From the NCBI RefSeq assembly GCF_001659785.1, contig NZ_CP015961.1, positions 2,728,001 through 2,792,000 on the forward strand: a stretch of 64,000 nt of DNA. The letters run 5' to 3'. This document shows positions 8,491 to 16,061 of the stretch, piece after piece. Below the pieces are notes generated by a model. The model was not told the DNA's origin. It made no database searches and saw only the letters and a program-made list of their open reading frames with translations. This stretch comes from Dietzia timorensis. GTDB lineage: Bacteria; Actinomycetota; Actinomycetes; Mycobacteriales; Mycobacteriaceae. The stretch's first letter is position 1. Each line of letters starts with the position of its first letter. The position numbers and the translations under genes are program-made.

Positions 8491-8946
8491 GCACTACGGG
8501 CGTATCTCGCGCGGGTCCGGAATTGGCTCGGCGCGCACGGCAACCGCGGCTCCGAGGATGCACAGTCCTCCGAGACCGCGCGCCCAGCCGCGTCCGCCGC
8601 CGCGCGGCCCTCGGCTCCAGCCGGCGCCACCGGTCCCCACCCCGAGGATCTGCCCCAACCGTCGGCCGGTGGTTTGAAGCGCGTTCTCCACGACACCGAG
8701 ATCGCCGAGATCGCCGACAACCTCATCACCTCCGGCCAGGTGCAGCCGACGCGCGCCGATGTCGCGGTGGCGATCACCAAGCTCATCAACGAGCTGCCCG
8801 GTGAGCGCGATATGGAGCTCGTCCGCCAGCATCTCGAGGCGGCCGGTTTCCCGCCGCTGTGGGGAGACGAGGACGAGGCGCCGGGCACGCCGCCGAAGCC
8901 GGGCCCGGACCCGGATCCCGCGGGCAAGGACGGCCGCGATCGCTAG
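8488..8946 (+). CDS. DUF3349 domain protein
   Basis: About 152 residues. The N-terminus is short and partly hydrophobic/basic, then comes an Ala/Pro-rich linker, then a compact helical domain (about residues 65-130) with EIAEIADNLITSGQVQPTRA and VAVAITKLINELPGERDME, matching DUF3349. In mycobacteria a DUF3349 gene sits next to menE (Rv0543c-Rv0542c), and the same pairing is seen here. The function is unknown. GTG 8488 is chosen because TACTGT ends seven bases before it, the classic leaderless arrangement. The acidic, Pro-rich C-terminus ends just before menE. Confidence 0.72.
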   Translation: MALRAYLARVRNWLGAHGNRGSEDAQSSETARPAASAAARPSAPAGATGPHPEDLPQPSAGGLKRVLHDTEIAEIADNLITSGQVQPTRADVAVAITKLINELPGERDMELVRQHLEAAGFPPLWGDEDEAPGTPPKPGPDPDPAGKDGRDR

Positions 8947-9013
8947 CCCATTCCTGCGCACGCTCCCCATCGGGGACGGGCCCGCGGCCCGAGCGGCGTT
9001 TGACGACCTCCGC

Positions 9014-10171
9014 ATGCTTATCGACGGCGCCGGCCCTGCTCTCCTGCCCGTGCCCGCCTCCGATGCGGCGCGGCGGCGGATCCTCGTCGACGCTCTTCGC
9101 CCGGACGACGCACCCGCGGCGCAGGACCAGGCGCCCGAGGACCTCGCGCGCCCCGCGGACCTGGCACCTCTCGGCGACGACACTGCTCTCGTCGTCGCCA
9201 CCTCCGGATCCACGGGCACCCCGAAGGGCGCGATGCTGTCCGCCTCCGCGCTCAACGCCTCGGCCGTGGCCACCGAGGAGCGTCTCGCTGGGCCCGGTCG
9301 CTGGTTGCTCGCGTTGCCGGCCCACCACATCGCCGGACTCCAGGTGGTTCTGCGCTCCCTGCTCGCCGGAGCCGAACCGCACGTCCTCGACGTCTCCGCC
9401 GGTTTCGACCCGCTCTCCCTGCCCGGCGCGGTCCGCTCCCTCGAGGCCGCCGCCGGCGACCGCCCGCTCTACACGTCGCTGATTCCCGGCCAGCTCCGCA
9501 AAGTCCTCAACCATTCGAGCGCCTCCCCCGCTGCCGCGCTCGCCCGCTTCCACACCGTTCTCCTCGGTGGTGCGGCAACCGAGCCGGAGCTCCTCGACCG
9601 CGCCGCCGCCGCGGGCATACACGTGGTCCGCACCTACGGATCCAGTGAGACCGCAGGCGGCTGTGTCTACGACGGCGTCCCGCTCGCGGGCACCGAGGTC
9701 GAGATCGACGACGACTCCCGCGTCTGGCTCGGCGGCCCGACCGTCGCCGCGGGCTACCGCAACGCCCCCGGGCACGAGGCGTTCTCGCGCCCGGGCTGGT
9801 TCCGCACCGAAGATGCGGGGAGCTTCGCCGATGACGGCGGACTTCGCATCCTCGGGCGTCTCGACACCGCGGTGTCCGTCGGCGGGCTCACGATCGTCCC
9901 GCAGGTCGTCGAGGCCGCGCTCATGGCGCACCCCGCGATCTCCGAGGCCGTGGTGGTCGGCGTGCCCGATGCCCGCCTCGGCCACCGCCTCGCCGCGGCC
10001 ATCGTCCCCGCGCCCTCGGTGAGCGTCCCTCCTCCCGCCGAACTCTCGTCCTGGGTGCGCGAGCGCCTCGGCCGCCATTCCGAACCGGCGACGTACGACG
10101 TCATGGCCGAACTGCCGGTTCTGGCGAACGGCAAGGCAGATCGCAAGGAAATCGAGCGCAGGGTGAGATAA
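9014..10171 (+). CDS. menE: o-Succinylbenzoate-CoA ligase
   Basis: ANL-superfamily enzyme activating o-succinylbenzoate with ATP and CoA for MenB. The P-loop [27 protein letters not shown], the A5-type [19 protein letters not shown], the hinge [12 protein letters not shown] and catalytic-lysine context ANGKADRKE are all present. ATG 9014 matches the short mycobacterial MenE start (about 385 residues). However, similarity to other MenE N-termini (GDGPAARAAFDDLR) continues 20-25 residues upstream with no ATG, GTG or TTG in that frame, so a rare start codon or translational coupling to the DUF3349 stop (8944-8946) is possible. Its stop overlaps the menA ATG as TAATG. Confidence 0.92.
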   Translation: MLIDGAGPALLPVPASDAARRRILVDALRPDDAPAAQDQAPEDLARPADLAPLGDDTALVVATSGSTGTPKGAMLSASALNASAVATEERLAGPGRWLLALPAHHIAGLQVVLRSLLAGAEPHVLDVSAGFDPLSLPGAVRSLEAAAGDRPLYTSLIPGQLRKVLNHSSASPAAALARFHTVLLGGAATEPELLDRAAAAGIHVVRTYGSSETAGGCVYDGVPLAGTEVEIDDDSRVWLGGPTVAAGYRNAPGHEAFSRPGWFRTEDAGSFADDGGLRILGRLDTAVSVGGLTIVPQVVEAALMAHPAISEAVVVGVPDARLGHRLAAAIVPAPSVSVPPPAELSSWVRERLGRHSEPATYDVMAELPVLANGKADRKEIERRVR

Positions 10172-11169
10172 TGGTTCACGTGAGTGAACCCAACGGACGC
10201 GACCATCACCCCGGCGCCGCAGCAGGCGACGACTCCTCCTCCGGCGCAGCTTCCTCGGCCACCGGCAACGAACCGGTCCCCGGCGGCGCCACCGTCGCGC
10301 AGTGGATCTCCGGCGCGCGACCCCGCACGTGGCCGAACGCCTTCGCGCCGGTCATCGCCGGTTCGGCCGTCGCCGCGTTCGCCGGCGAGTTCGTGTGTTG
10401 GAAGGCGCTGCTCGCGGCGCTGGTCGCGTGGTCATTCATCATCGGCGTCAACTACGCCAACGACTACTCCGACGGCATCCGCGGCACCGACGACGACCGC
10501 GTCGGACCGCTGCGCCTCACCGGTTCGGGTATCGCCCGCCCGGCGTCGGTCAAGCGCGCGGCGTTCATGGCGCTCGGCACGGGCGCGGTCGCGGGTATCG
10601 CGCTGTCGCTGACCAGCGCGTGGTGGCTCATCGTCATCGGTGCGCTGTGCATCGCGGCGGCGTGGTTCTATACCGGCGGCGACAACCCCTACGGCTACCG
10701 CGGGCTCGGCGAGGTCGCGGTGTTCGTGTTCTTCGGCCTCGTCGCCGTGCTGGGCACCGAGTTCGTCCAGACCGGGTCGATCTCGTGGTTCGCGCTGCCG
10801 GTGGCGATCGCGGTCGGCTCGCTTTCGTGCACCGTCAACCTCGTCAACAATCTGCGCGACATTCCCTCGGACGCAGAGACCGGCAAGATCACCCTTGCCG
10901 TGCGGCTCGGCGACCCGCGCACTCGTGGCCTGTGCGCGCTGCTCGGCATCTTCATCCCCCCACTCATGACAGCGGTCCTCGCCTTCGCCACGCCGTGGGC
11001 GTTGCTCGGCATCCTTGCCCTGCCGGTCGCGTGGTCGGCGAACGCGCCGGTCCGCACGCGCGCGATGGGCGCCGACCTCGTGCCCGCGATCGGCAAGTCC
11101 GGCATGGCCATGCTGGCGTGGGCCGTGGCCACGGCGGCCGGCCTCGCCATCGCCGCCCTCCTGGGCTGA
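10171..11169 (+). CDS. menA: 1,4-Dihydroxy-2-naphthoate polyprenyltransferase
   Basis: UbiA-family membrane prenyltransferase that joins the naphthoate ring to a polyprenyl chain, giving demethylmenaquinone. After a Pro/Ser/Gly-rich cytoplasmic tail come eight to nine hydrophobic helices. The first Asp-rich motif is [17 protein letters not shown] and the second is [14 protein letters not shown], both expected for prenyl-diphosphate/Mg2+ binding. The ATG shares bases with the menE stop (TAATG), implying translational coupling; GTG 10180 is a nearby alternative. Last gene of the operon; a large hairpin follows. Confidence 0.94.
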   Translation: MVHVSEPNGRDHHPGAAAGDDSSSGAASSATGNEPVPGGATVAQWISGARPRTWPNAFAPVIAGSAVAAFAGEFVCWKALLAALVAWSFIIGVNYANDYSDGIRGTDDDRVGPLRLTGSGIARPASVKRAAFMALGTGAVAGIALSLTSAWWLIVIGALCIAAAWFYTGGDNPYGYRGLGEVAVFVFFGLVAVLGTEFVQTGSISWFALPVAIAVGSLSCTVNLVNNLRDIPSDAETGKITLAVRLGDPRTRGLCALLGIFIPPLMTAVLAFATPWALLGILALPVAWSANAPVRTRAMGADLVPAIGKSGMAMLAWAVATAAGLAIAALLG

Positions 11170-11243
11170 GGTCCTCCCGCGGCCTGCCGCCGCTCCGGCA
11201 CCCTTCGCGCCACGATTTCGCCATTCGTTCCTCCGCCACCACT

Positions 11244-11320
11244 CTGGACGCCTTTTTGTATCGATAAACGCCCGTCAGGGAACTCATTTTCGGCGTTTAT
11301 CGATACAAAAGGGCGTCCAG
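11244..11320. repeat. 29-bp inverted repeat, 19-bp loop, after menA
   Basis: Arms at 11244-11272 and 11292-11320 match at 28 of 29 positions, and the single mismatch would be a G-U pair in RNA. The arms start CTGGACGCC and end ATAAACGCC, with an AT-rich centre containing TATCGATA. This is much longer than an ordinary terminator stem and has no transposase nearby. It could act as a two-way terminator, an mRNA-stabilising hairpin or a small palindromic repeat element. Confidence 0.85.
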
Positions 11321-11401
11321 TTGGCACCACCCTCGCCCACGTCGCCACTCCACGGCCGGAAGCGCCCCCTACGCGCTCCCCGCGCTATCGATAATTCACT
11401 C

Positions 11402-12367
11402 GTGCACCATGCTCCGAAAAACAGTCCCGCCCTCCCGTTCAACATCGTCTCGCTAGCCGAAACCGAGATGCTGGGTGTCAGTCGCTACCGGAGACTGAAC
11501 ATGATCCGCTCGGGCCGGTGGATGGAGCCGTCCCGCGGCCTCATTTGCACCGAAGCGCTCAATAGCATCGACCAGGCAACCTTTCACCGCGAATGGGCAC
11601 GGGCCGAGATCATCCGTCGCGGTTCACGGCATGTCGCTTCCGTATGGTCTGCTGCGCGAATCTGGGGGCTTCCCGACTACGTGACTCCGACTCCCGTCAC
11701 CGAACTTTCGCTCACTACCGATTCCGGGAGGAACACCAGATCAAAGCGGGTTGGCTCGGTGCGCATTCTGGAGGCACCACTTCCGGATTCGGCGAAAACG
11801 ACTTGCGACGGGATCCCCGTCACGACATTGGCGAGGACGGTCGCCGACTGCGCAAGACGATTGAGCTTCGAAGACGCAGTCGTCATCATCGAATCTGCCT
11901 TGAATAGCAAACGCGGCCGAGATTTCGACACATCGCACCGGCTGCGCGACGAGATTCGCGACGAGCTCAATGCTTTTGCCCGTGCCCACGGGTCCGTTCG
12001 TGCTCGCGCGGCGCTCGACTTCGCTTCGTCGTTATCGGAGTCGGTGTTCGAGTCTCGGAGCCGCGTGTTCTTCGAGGTCCACCGTATTCCTCAACCTCGG
12101 CAACAAGTGGAGTTCGGCGACGAGAACGGCACGCGGGCACGCGGCGACTTCGTGTGGGAATTGCAAAAGGTTGTGGGTGAGGCAGATGGCTACGCCAAAA
12201 CAGGAAATCTGCCGACCGATTCGGAACGAAGACGCAGGTGGAAGCGAGACAAGGAACGGGATCTCTACCTCAACAGCCTCGGCTATCGGGTTATCCACTG
12301 GACTTGGGACGATCTTCGCCGCCCACTCGAGCTAGCGGCAACGTTGCGCCGCGTCCTCGCGCTCTAA
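11402..12367 (+). CDS. AbiEi-antitoxin-like / DUF559 domain protein
   Basis: About 321 residues. The N-terminal part has the winged-helix and linker pattern of actinobacterial AbiEi-type proteins (RSGRWMEPSRGLICTEAL, HVASVWSAARIWGLPD, GIPVTTLARTVADCARRLSF). The C-terminal part has a restriction-endonuclease-like DUF559 domain: VEFGDENGTRARGDFVWE, KVVGEADGYAK and LNSLGYRVIHWTWDDL, giving D...E-x-K type residues for a PD-(D/E)xK site. Such proteins are common in Mycobacteriales and usually lack a partner toxin; none is found here. Base composition is lower in GC than its neighbours, suggesting transfer. GTG 11402 is favoured; ATG 11468 would give a shorter protein. Function unproven. Confidence 0.65.
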   Translation: MHHAPKNSPALPFNIVSLAETEMLGVSRYRRLNMIRSGRWMEPSRGLICTEALNSIDQATFHREWARAEIIRRGSRHVASVWSAARIWGLPDYVTPTPVTELSLTTDSGRNTRSKRVGSVRILEAPLPDSAKTTCDGIPVTTLARTVADCARRLSFEDAVVIIESALNSKRGRDFDTSHRLRDEIRDELNAFARAHGSVRARAALDFASSLSESVFESRSRVFFEVHRIPQPRQQVEFGDENGTRARGDFVWELQKVVGEADGYAKTGNLPTDSERRRRWKRDKERDLYLNSLGYRVIHWTWDDLRRPLELAATLRRVLAL

Positions 12368-12436
12368 CTGCCTCCGGCTCCCTCCCGGGCAACGAAAGTG
12401 CGGCAAAGGTACGAATAGTAGCTTCGACAAATTAAG

Positions 12437-12469
12437 ACCTGGGGCCCGGTCTGTGACCAGGCCCCAGGT
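12437..12469. terminator. Bidirectional hairpin terminator
   Basis: ACCTGGGGCC pairs perfectly with GGCCCCAGGT, and inside them GGTC pairs with GACC around TGT. It lies between the convergent AbiEi-like gene and the secreted-protein gene ending at 12512, and can serve both. Confidence 0.8.
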
Positions 12470-12511
12470 GTGTTGGTCTGTCCGTACGGGACGAAGGGAC
12501 CAGACGTGAAC

Positions 12512-13156
12512 CTACTTGCCGAGCGAGCCGGCGGGAACCTGGGCCCACATGTCCTTGAGCCCCTGGTTGATGTTGTTGATGGAGTCGCGGATAAAGGTCT
12601 TCACCTCGGGCGGCAGCGGCATCGTGTCGACGACGGCGGGGTCAATGCCCGGTGCCGGTGCGCCGCCACCATTACCACCGGTATTTCCTCCGCCACCGGT
12701 GTTGCCGCCGCCATTGTTTCCACCGCCGCCGTTTCCGGGAACGGCCTTACCGGTGATCGTCACGGTGGTCGACTCGGTGCGGACTGGGATGCCACCGATG
12801 TACGCCGTTGCCGACGGGTGGTAGGTGCCGGGGGTGGTCGGGGTGCCGTGGATGGCCGTGGTCGCGGAGTCGTAGGACAGCCCCGGGGGAAGGCCCTGGA
12901 AACGGAGCACGGTGCCCGGGGGCAGATCGACGTGGTCGCTGACTCGGTGCGACATAGGCTTGCCGGCCTCGAAGCTCAGTTTCGGGAGCGCGGTGTTCGC
13001 GATATCGGCTACGACCACGGGCTGAGCGTTGTCGCTCTCGGGCGCGGGCAGCGATGCGGCGCCGAAACCGAGGGCAGCGAGCCCTGAGAGTGCGAACGCT
13101 GCGCCGGTGACGCGGCGGATCCGTCGAGCGGACATACGGGCGGAGGTCTTGGACAT
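12512..13156 (-). CDS. Secreted putative-Ig (He_PIG-like) protein A
   Basis: About 214 residues. A twin-Arg-containing signal region (SARRIRRVTGAAFALSGLAA) is followed by a short domain with LPPGTVLRFQGLPPGLSY and IHGTPTTPGTYHPSATAY, the signature of the putative-Ig (He_PIG) beta-sandwich. Then comes a Gly/Asn-rich linker (GGGGNNGGGNTGGGG) and a helical C-terminus ending VPAGSLGK. The same Ig-type module recurs in the two larger secreted proteins downstream, so the three look like paralogues. ATG 13156 is chosen as it opens the signal peptide. Predicted to be exported and surface-associated; ligand or partner unknown. A hairpin terminator lies after the stop. Confidence 0.6.
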   Translation of the reverse strand: MSKTSARMSARRIRRVTGAAFALSGLAALGFGAASLPAPESDNAQPVVVADIANTALPKLSFEAGKPMSHRVSDHVDLPPGTVLRFQGLPPGLSYDSATTAIHGTPTTPGTYHPSATAYIGGIPVRTESTTVTITGKAVPGNGGGGNNGGGNTGGGGNTGGNGGGAPAPGIDPAVVDTMPLPPEVKTFIRDSINNINQGLKDMWAQVPAGSLGK

Positions 13157-13497
13157 CACTGTGCTTTCTGCTCTGCGGGTACAAACTGCCCGGTCCCCTG
13201 TGCTCGGCAAGCGACGGCACTTAAGCGAGAACTAATTCCCGACTTAATTGAGGCCCAAACGCCTTCTCACGATACCGCCTTTGCCCCATTTTGCCTTGGT
13301 TGAAATCACACCTATCAGCCCGTATACGCAGCACAACGTCCGCTGCCTGCATAGACAGGAACAAAGAAATTGGAACTTAGATGAGCGAAACACGCATTCC
13401 AGACATCGAAATCGCCAAAGGGCGGGCGAATTCGGTGAGGAATTCGCCCGCCCTTTTCTCGGCACGAGACCCGGAGGTCTATGCCGGTGCGCGTCGT
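13157..13497. other. Intergenic: promoter of protein A and terminator of protein B
   Basis: A 341-bp AT-richer gap. It holds upstream sequence of protein A (near 13160-13400) and a perfect 17-bp hairpin (13417-13456) for protein B. No small gene in it can be supported. Confidence 0.6.
13417..13456 (-). terminator. Hairpin terminator of secreted protein B
   Basis: A 17-bp perfect stem (AAAGGGCGGGCGAATTC pairing with its complement) with a 6-base loop, placed 42 bp after the stop codon of the gene ending at 13498. A-rich and T-rich flanks make it usable in either direction. Confidence 0.85.
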
Positions 13498-14559
13498 TTA
13501 GCCGCGGCCGTTGTTGACCTCAGGTCCCGGCGCCTTCGGCGCCTCCGTCTTCGGGGCCGGCTTCTTGGCGTTACCGGTCGTGCTGCCGGTGCTGCCCGTG
13601 TCGTTGCCACCGTTGGTGGTGCTGCCGTTGGAGCCGAGGTTGACTGCCATGCCCGGCGCCGAGGAGCCTGCACCGAGCGCGCCTGCAGCGGCAAGGCCGA
13701 GGAGCAGCGCGCCGGAGATCGTCAGGAAGGGAACAAAGTCGGAGATAGATCCGCCGGGAACGGTGGAGCCACTCGACTGGATCGCGACCTCGCCGGTGCC
13801 TTCGCCGTCGATCTCACCTTCGGTGGGGGTCTCCGGGGTCTCGACGTCACCGGTCGAACCGGTGGCACCCTCGATCAGAGCCTGCACGTCGATCGGCAGG
13901 GAGCCGGTCGTGCCCTCGGTGTTGCCGTTGCCCTCGACGTCGATGAGCGAACCGGTGGTGTCCGGGTTCTCGTCGCCGGGGACCTCGCCGCCGGCGTTGC
14001 CGGTCGAGTTGGCGGCAGCTTCACCCGAGAGGCCGAGCGAGCCGAGCACGGCGGTGACGGCTCCGGACAGCGGGTTGTCGCTGCCGAGCGAACCGGTGGC
14101 GACAGTCCCGTCCCCCTCGGTACCGATCGAGATATCCGCTTCAGCAGTCTGATCGCCTGCGGTCACGACGATGGTGAAGCTGCCGCTCTTGGTCGGAATT
14201 CCCTCGATCGTCTTCGTTTCTTCGTTGAAGTTCAGTCCTTCGGGAAGACCGGTAACGGAAATCTCGCTGGCCTCGAGAATCCAGCTGTACTGGCCGGACA
14301 CATCGAACAGGCTCTGGAGCGGGATCGAAACGGCCTGGCCCACAGTGCCATTGGTGTCTGCGGCACCGTCAGCGCCGGCACCAGCCTCGAATGAGGACGC
14401 GGTGGACTGTGTGAGGGCGACATTGTCACCGTCGCTGATCGGATTGACAGCGACGAGCGTGCCAGCGGCAAGCGCGACAACGGCGGTGGCGGACAGAGGG
14501 ACGAAGTACCGGCCTCGGGTCGTGGCACGACCCCGAGAGCGGACGAAGCGAGCTCGCAT
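13498..14559 (-). CDS. Secreted putative-Ig / GSL-motif protein B
   Basis: About 353 residues. An Arg-rich N-terminus and a hydrophobic segment (FVPLSATAVVALAAGTLVAV) form a signal peptide or anchor. The Ig-type module has EISVTGLPEGLNFNEETKTI, IEGIPTKSGSFTIVVTAGDQ (about residues 95-130). A long acidic/Gly/Thr region contains ATGSLGS, LGSLGLSG, TGSLIDV and TGSLPIDV. A second hydrophobic stretch (FVPFLTISGALLLGLAAAG) near residue 270 precedes a Gly/Asn/Thr and Lys/Pro-rich tail, so the protein may be membrane-anchored. GGAAGG precedes the ATG by about 12 bases. No recognised enzyme motif. Two GTCACATC[A/C]GTAAC repeats lie upstream of its start. Confidence 0.6.
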   Translation of the reverse strand: MRARFVRSRGRATTRGRYFVPLSATAVVALAAGTLVAVNPISDGDNVALTQSTASSFEAGAGADGAADTNGTVGQAVSIPLQSLFDVSGQYSWILEASEISVTGLPEGLNFNEETKTIEGIPTKSGSFTIVVTAGDQTAEADISIGTEGDGTVATGSLGSDNPLSGAVTAVLGSLGLSGEAAANSTGNAGGEVPGDENPDTTGSLIDVEGNGNTEGTTGSLPIDVQALIEGATGSTGDVETPETPTEGEIDGEGTGEVAIQSSGSTVPGGSISDFVPFLTISGALLLGLAAAGALGAGSSAPGMAVNLGSNGSTTNGGNDTGSTGSTTGNAKKPAPKTEAPKAPGPEVNNGRG

Positions 14560-14675
14560 GATGTGCGTGTTCCTTCCGGTGATGAGGTCTGTGAGGCAGC
14601 AGGTGTGTGCGAAGCAGATCGGATGATCAACCCCCTGCGGCAAGACACCCCGCCGCAGCAACATTCACCACTCTA

Positions 14676-14735
14676 GTCACATCAGTAACACAAGCACAAC
14701 AATTAACATTGATCTATTTTTGTCACATCCGTAAC
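14676..14735. promoter_or_regulatory. Paired GTCACATCnGTAAC repeats upstream of protein B
   Basis: Two 14-bp direct repeats differing at one base, 117-176 bp upstream of the start codon, in an AT-rich promoter region. The GTNAC half-sites in direct orientation look like a response-regulator target; the regulator is unknown. Confidence 0.4.
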
Positions 14736-14879
14736 ATTTGATGCCTGAGCTGGGCCTTTCATATAAACCGGAGCTGAACAAAATTGCCCCCGCGGGGGAA
14801 TTTCGCCCAGCCCCGTTAAGGCAGCGTCGACGACACACCGCCGTGACGGCGTGCCAGCAATGCAGTCCAGGCACAAAAA

Positions 14880-14917
14880 CGGCCGCCTCCCCCTGGACAA
14901 AAAGGGGAAGGCGGCCG
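14880..14917 (-). terminator. Intrinsic terminator of secreted protein C
   Basis: A 13-bp stem (CGGCCGCC-T-CCCC) with one bulged base, followed on the minus strand by a run of five T. A good rho-independent terminator. Confidence 0.85.
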
Positions 14918-14950
14918 CTCTATTTACAAGGCGACTTCAGACGCCGCCGA

Positions 14951-14970
14951 CGCCCGCCCGAAGGCGGGCG
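14951..14970 (-). terminator. Short UUCG-type hairpin directly after protein C stop
   Basis: CGCCCGCC pairs with GGCGGGCG around a 4-base loop that reads UUCG in the minus-strand RNA. There is no T-run; it may stabilise the 3' end ahead of the main terminator. Confidence 0.55.
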
Positions 14971-14979
14971 GAAAACCAA

Positions 14980-15570
14980 CTAGGAGCCCAGCGAGAGGGA
15001 ACCGCCGGCAGTGGGAACCTCGGAGGTGGTGGCCTCGGCGTCGTCACCCTCGGTGTCGTCACCCTCGGCACCCTCATCATCGCCCTCGGCGTCGTCATCC
15101 TCGGCCGGGGTGGTGGTCTCGGTGGTGGACTCCTCCGTGGTCTCCGGAACCTCGGTCATCTCGCCACCGAGGAGCACGGAGCAGATCGGCCCCTCGAGCG
15201 AACCGACGCCCAGCTCGGAGATGTTGATCCCGGCAGTCTCGAGCGGGTTGTCGATCGTGTCGAGACCCTTGATCAGGATGTTCTTCACGAAGCCGGGGAT
15301 CGAAAGACCGGCGTACGGAAGGAGCGCGTCGACGGAGCCGCCGAGCGAGGGGAGCTCGCAGGACTTCTCGGCCGGGTCGGCGCTGATGCCGTCGAGCGAG
15401 CCACCGCCGAGCGAACCCTCTTCGCCGGTCACGGACTCGGTGTTCAGCGAACCGTTTGCCGGCGCCTCGGCCTCCTGCGCGGCGGCGAACGGCGCGATGC
15501 CGGCGGTGAGCGCGGCAGCAGCAGCAATAGCGAGGCCTGCGCGACGAACGTTCAAGCGATTTTCGCTCAT
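14980..15570 (-). CDS. Secreted acidic GSL-motif protein C
   Basis: About 196 residues. A clear signal peptide (RRAGLAIAAAAALTAGIAPFAAAQEAEA, cut near AAAQ-E) leads to a mature protein with NGSLNTES, EGSLGGGSLDG and VGSLEGP, a short folded core with two cysteines (KSCELPSLGG and PICSVLLGG) that could form a disulfide, and a long Glu/Asp/Thr tail ending GGSLSLGS. No known domain is recognised. GGAAGG stands 8 bases before the ATG at 15570. It shares the GSL motif and acidic tail with the proteins coded on either side. Confidence 0.62.
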   Translation of the reverse strand: MSENRLNVRRAGLAIAAAAALTAGIAPFAAAQEAEAPANGSLNTESVTGEEGSLGGGSLDGISADPAEKSCELPSLGGSVDALLPYAGLSIPGFVKNILIKGLDTIDNPLETAGINISELGVGSLEGPICSVLLGGEMTEVPETTEESTTETTTPAEDDDAEGDDEGAEGDDTEGDDAEATTSEVPTAGGSLSLGS

Positions 15571-15901
15571 GGGTGGTCCTTCCAAGGATCAGGTATTTCG
15601 GAGTATGCGACCGCCACAAGATCTGCCCGTGGGCGGCGCACGAAGTGCGTACACACGTCAATCAACTGTGGCGCGGCTCGCACTTATCTTAACCTGTCTA
15701 AGCCAAATCACAGTAGTTCGTGACCACAAATACATAACCACAAACGAACAAGCCCGACCGATCCCGTCGAAGGCTATCCTCATTACCACTGATCAAGGCC
15801 CCATTTCTGGAACTTCTCGCCGTTACGTCCCGGCAGGTTTCACTCCCCGGTTACCAACCCGTCACCGCGAGTTCGACACAAACCTTAACACCGCTTACTT
15901 C

Positions 15902-15912
15902 ATGACGTCGGA
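15902..15912 (+). repeat. ATGACGTCGGA motif, copy 3
   Basis: Intergenic copy in CATGACGTCGGAC context, between the genes for secreted proteins C and D. Confidence 0.6.
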
Positions 15913-15982
15913 CCCCACATACCCAAAGCCCCTTCTTATCTCGCCCGTAGCGGAGGAACGAGAATCCGCCCAACGCCGAAAT

Positions 15983-16037
15983 CGCCACGTGCCCGGCGCG
16001 CTCGAGTCGTGTTCTCGAACGTGCCGGGCACGTGGCG
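15983..16037 (-). terminator. Hairpin after secreted protein D
   Basis: CGCCACGTGCCCGGC pairs perfectly with its complement (15 bp) and a smaller CGAG/CTCG stem sits in the loop. It lies 25 bp beyond the stop of the gene ending at 16062. The T-run is weak. Confidence 0.7.
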
Positions 16038-16061
16038 CGGGTATAGCCGGGCTTACACCAC

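Larger units (their letters stand above)
14560..14979. other. Intergenic: promoter of protein B, terminators of protein C
   Basis: A 420-bp gap. The AT-rich half (14665-14760) has two direct copies of GTCACATC[A/C]GTAAC at 14676-14689 and 14722-14735, 46 bp apart. The GC-rich half has two hairpins (14880-14917 and 14951-14970) after the protein C gene. No gene can be supported. Confidence 0.6.
15571..16061. other. Intergenic: promoter of protein C, motif copy, terminator of protein D
   Basis: A 491-bp gap. A minus-strand TAAGAT (-10 type) lies at 15686-15691, upstream of protein C. A copy of ATGACGTCGGA is at 15902-15912 and a 15-bp stem at 15983-16037. The remainder is AT-rich without a supportable gene. 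Confidence 0.55.

Noticed and set aside
11244-11320. Insertion-sequence ends
   Set aside because: No transposase, and the arms are 19 bp apart; recorded as a hairpin repeat instead.
11402-12367. Complete AbiE toxin-antitoxin system
   Set aside because: No AbiEii-type nucleotidyltransferase gene follows; the next gene is convergent and secreted.
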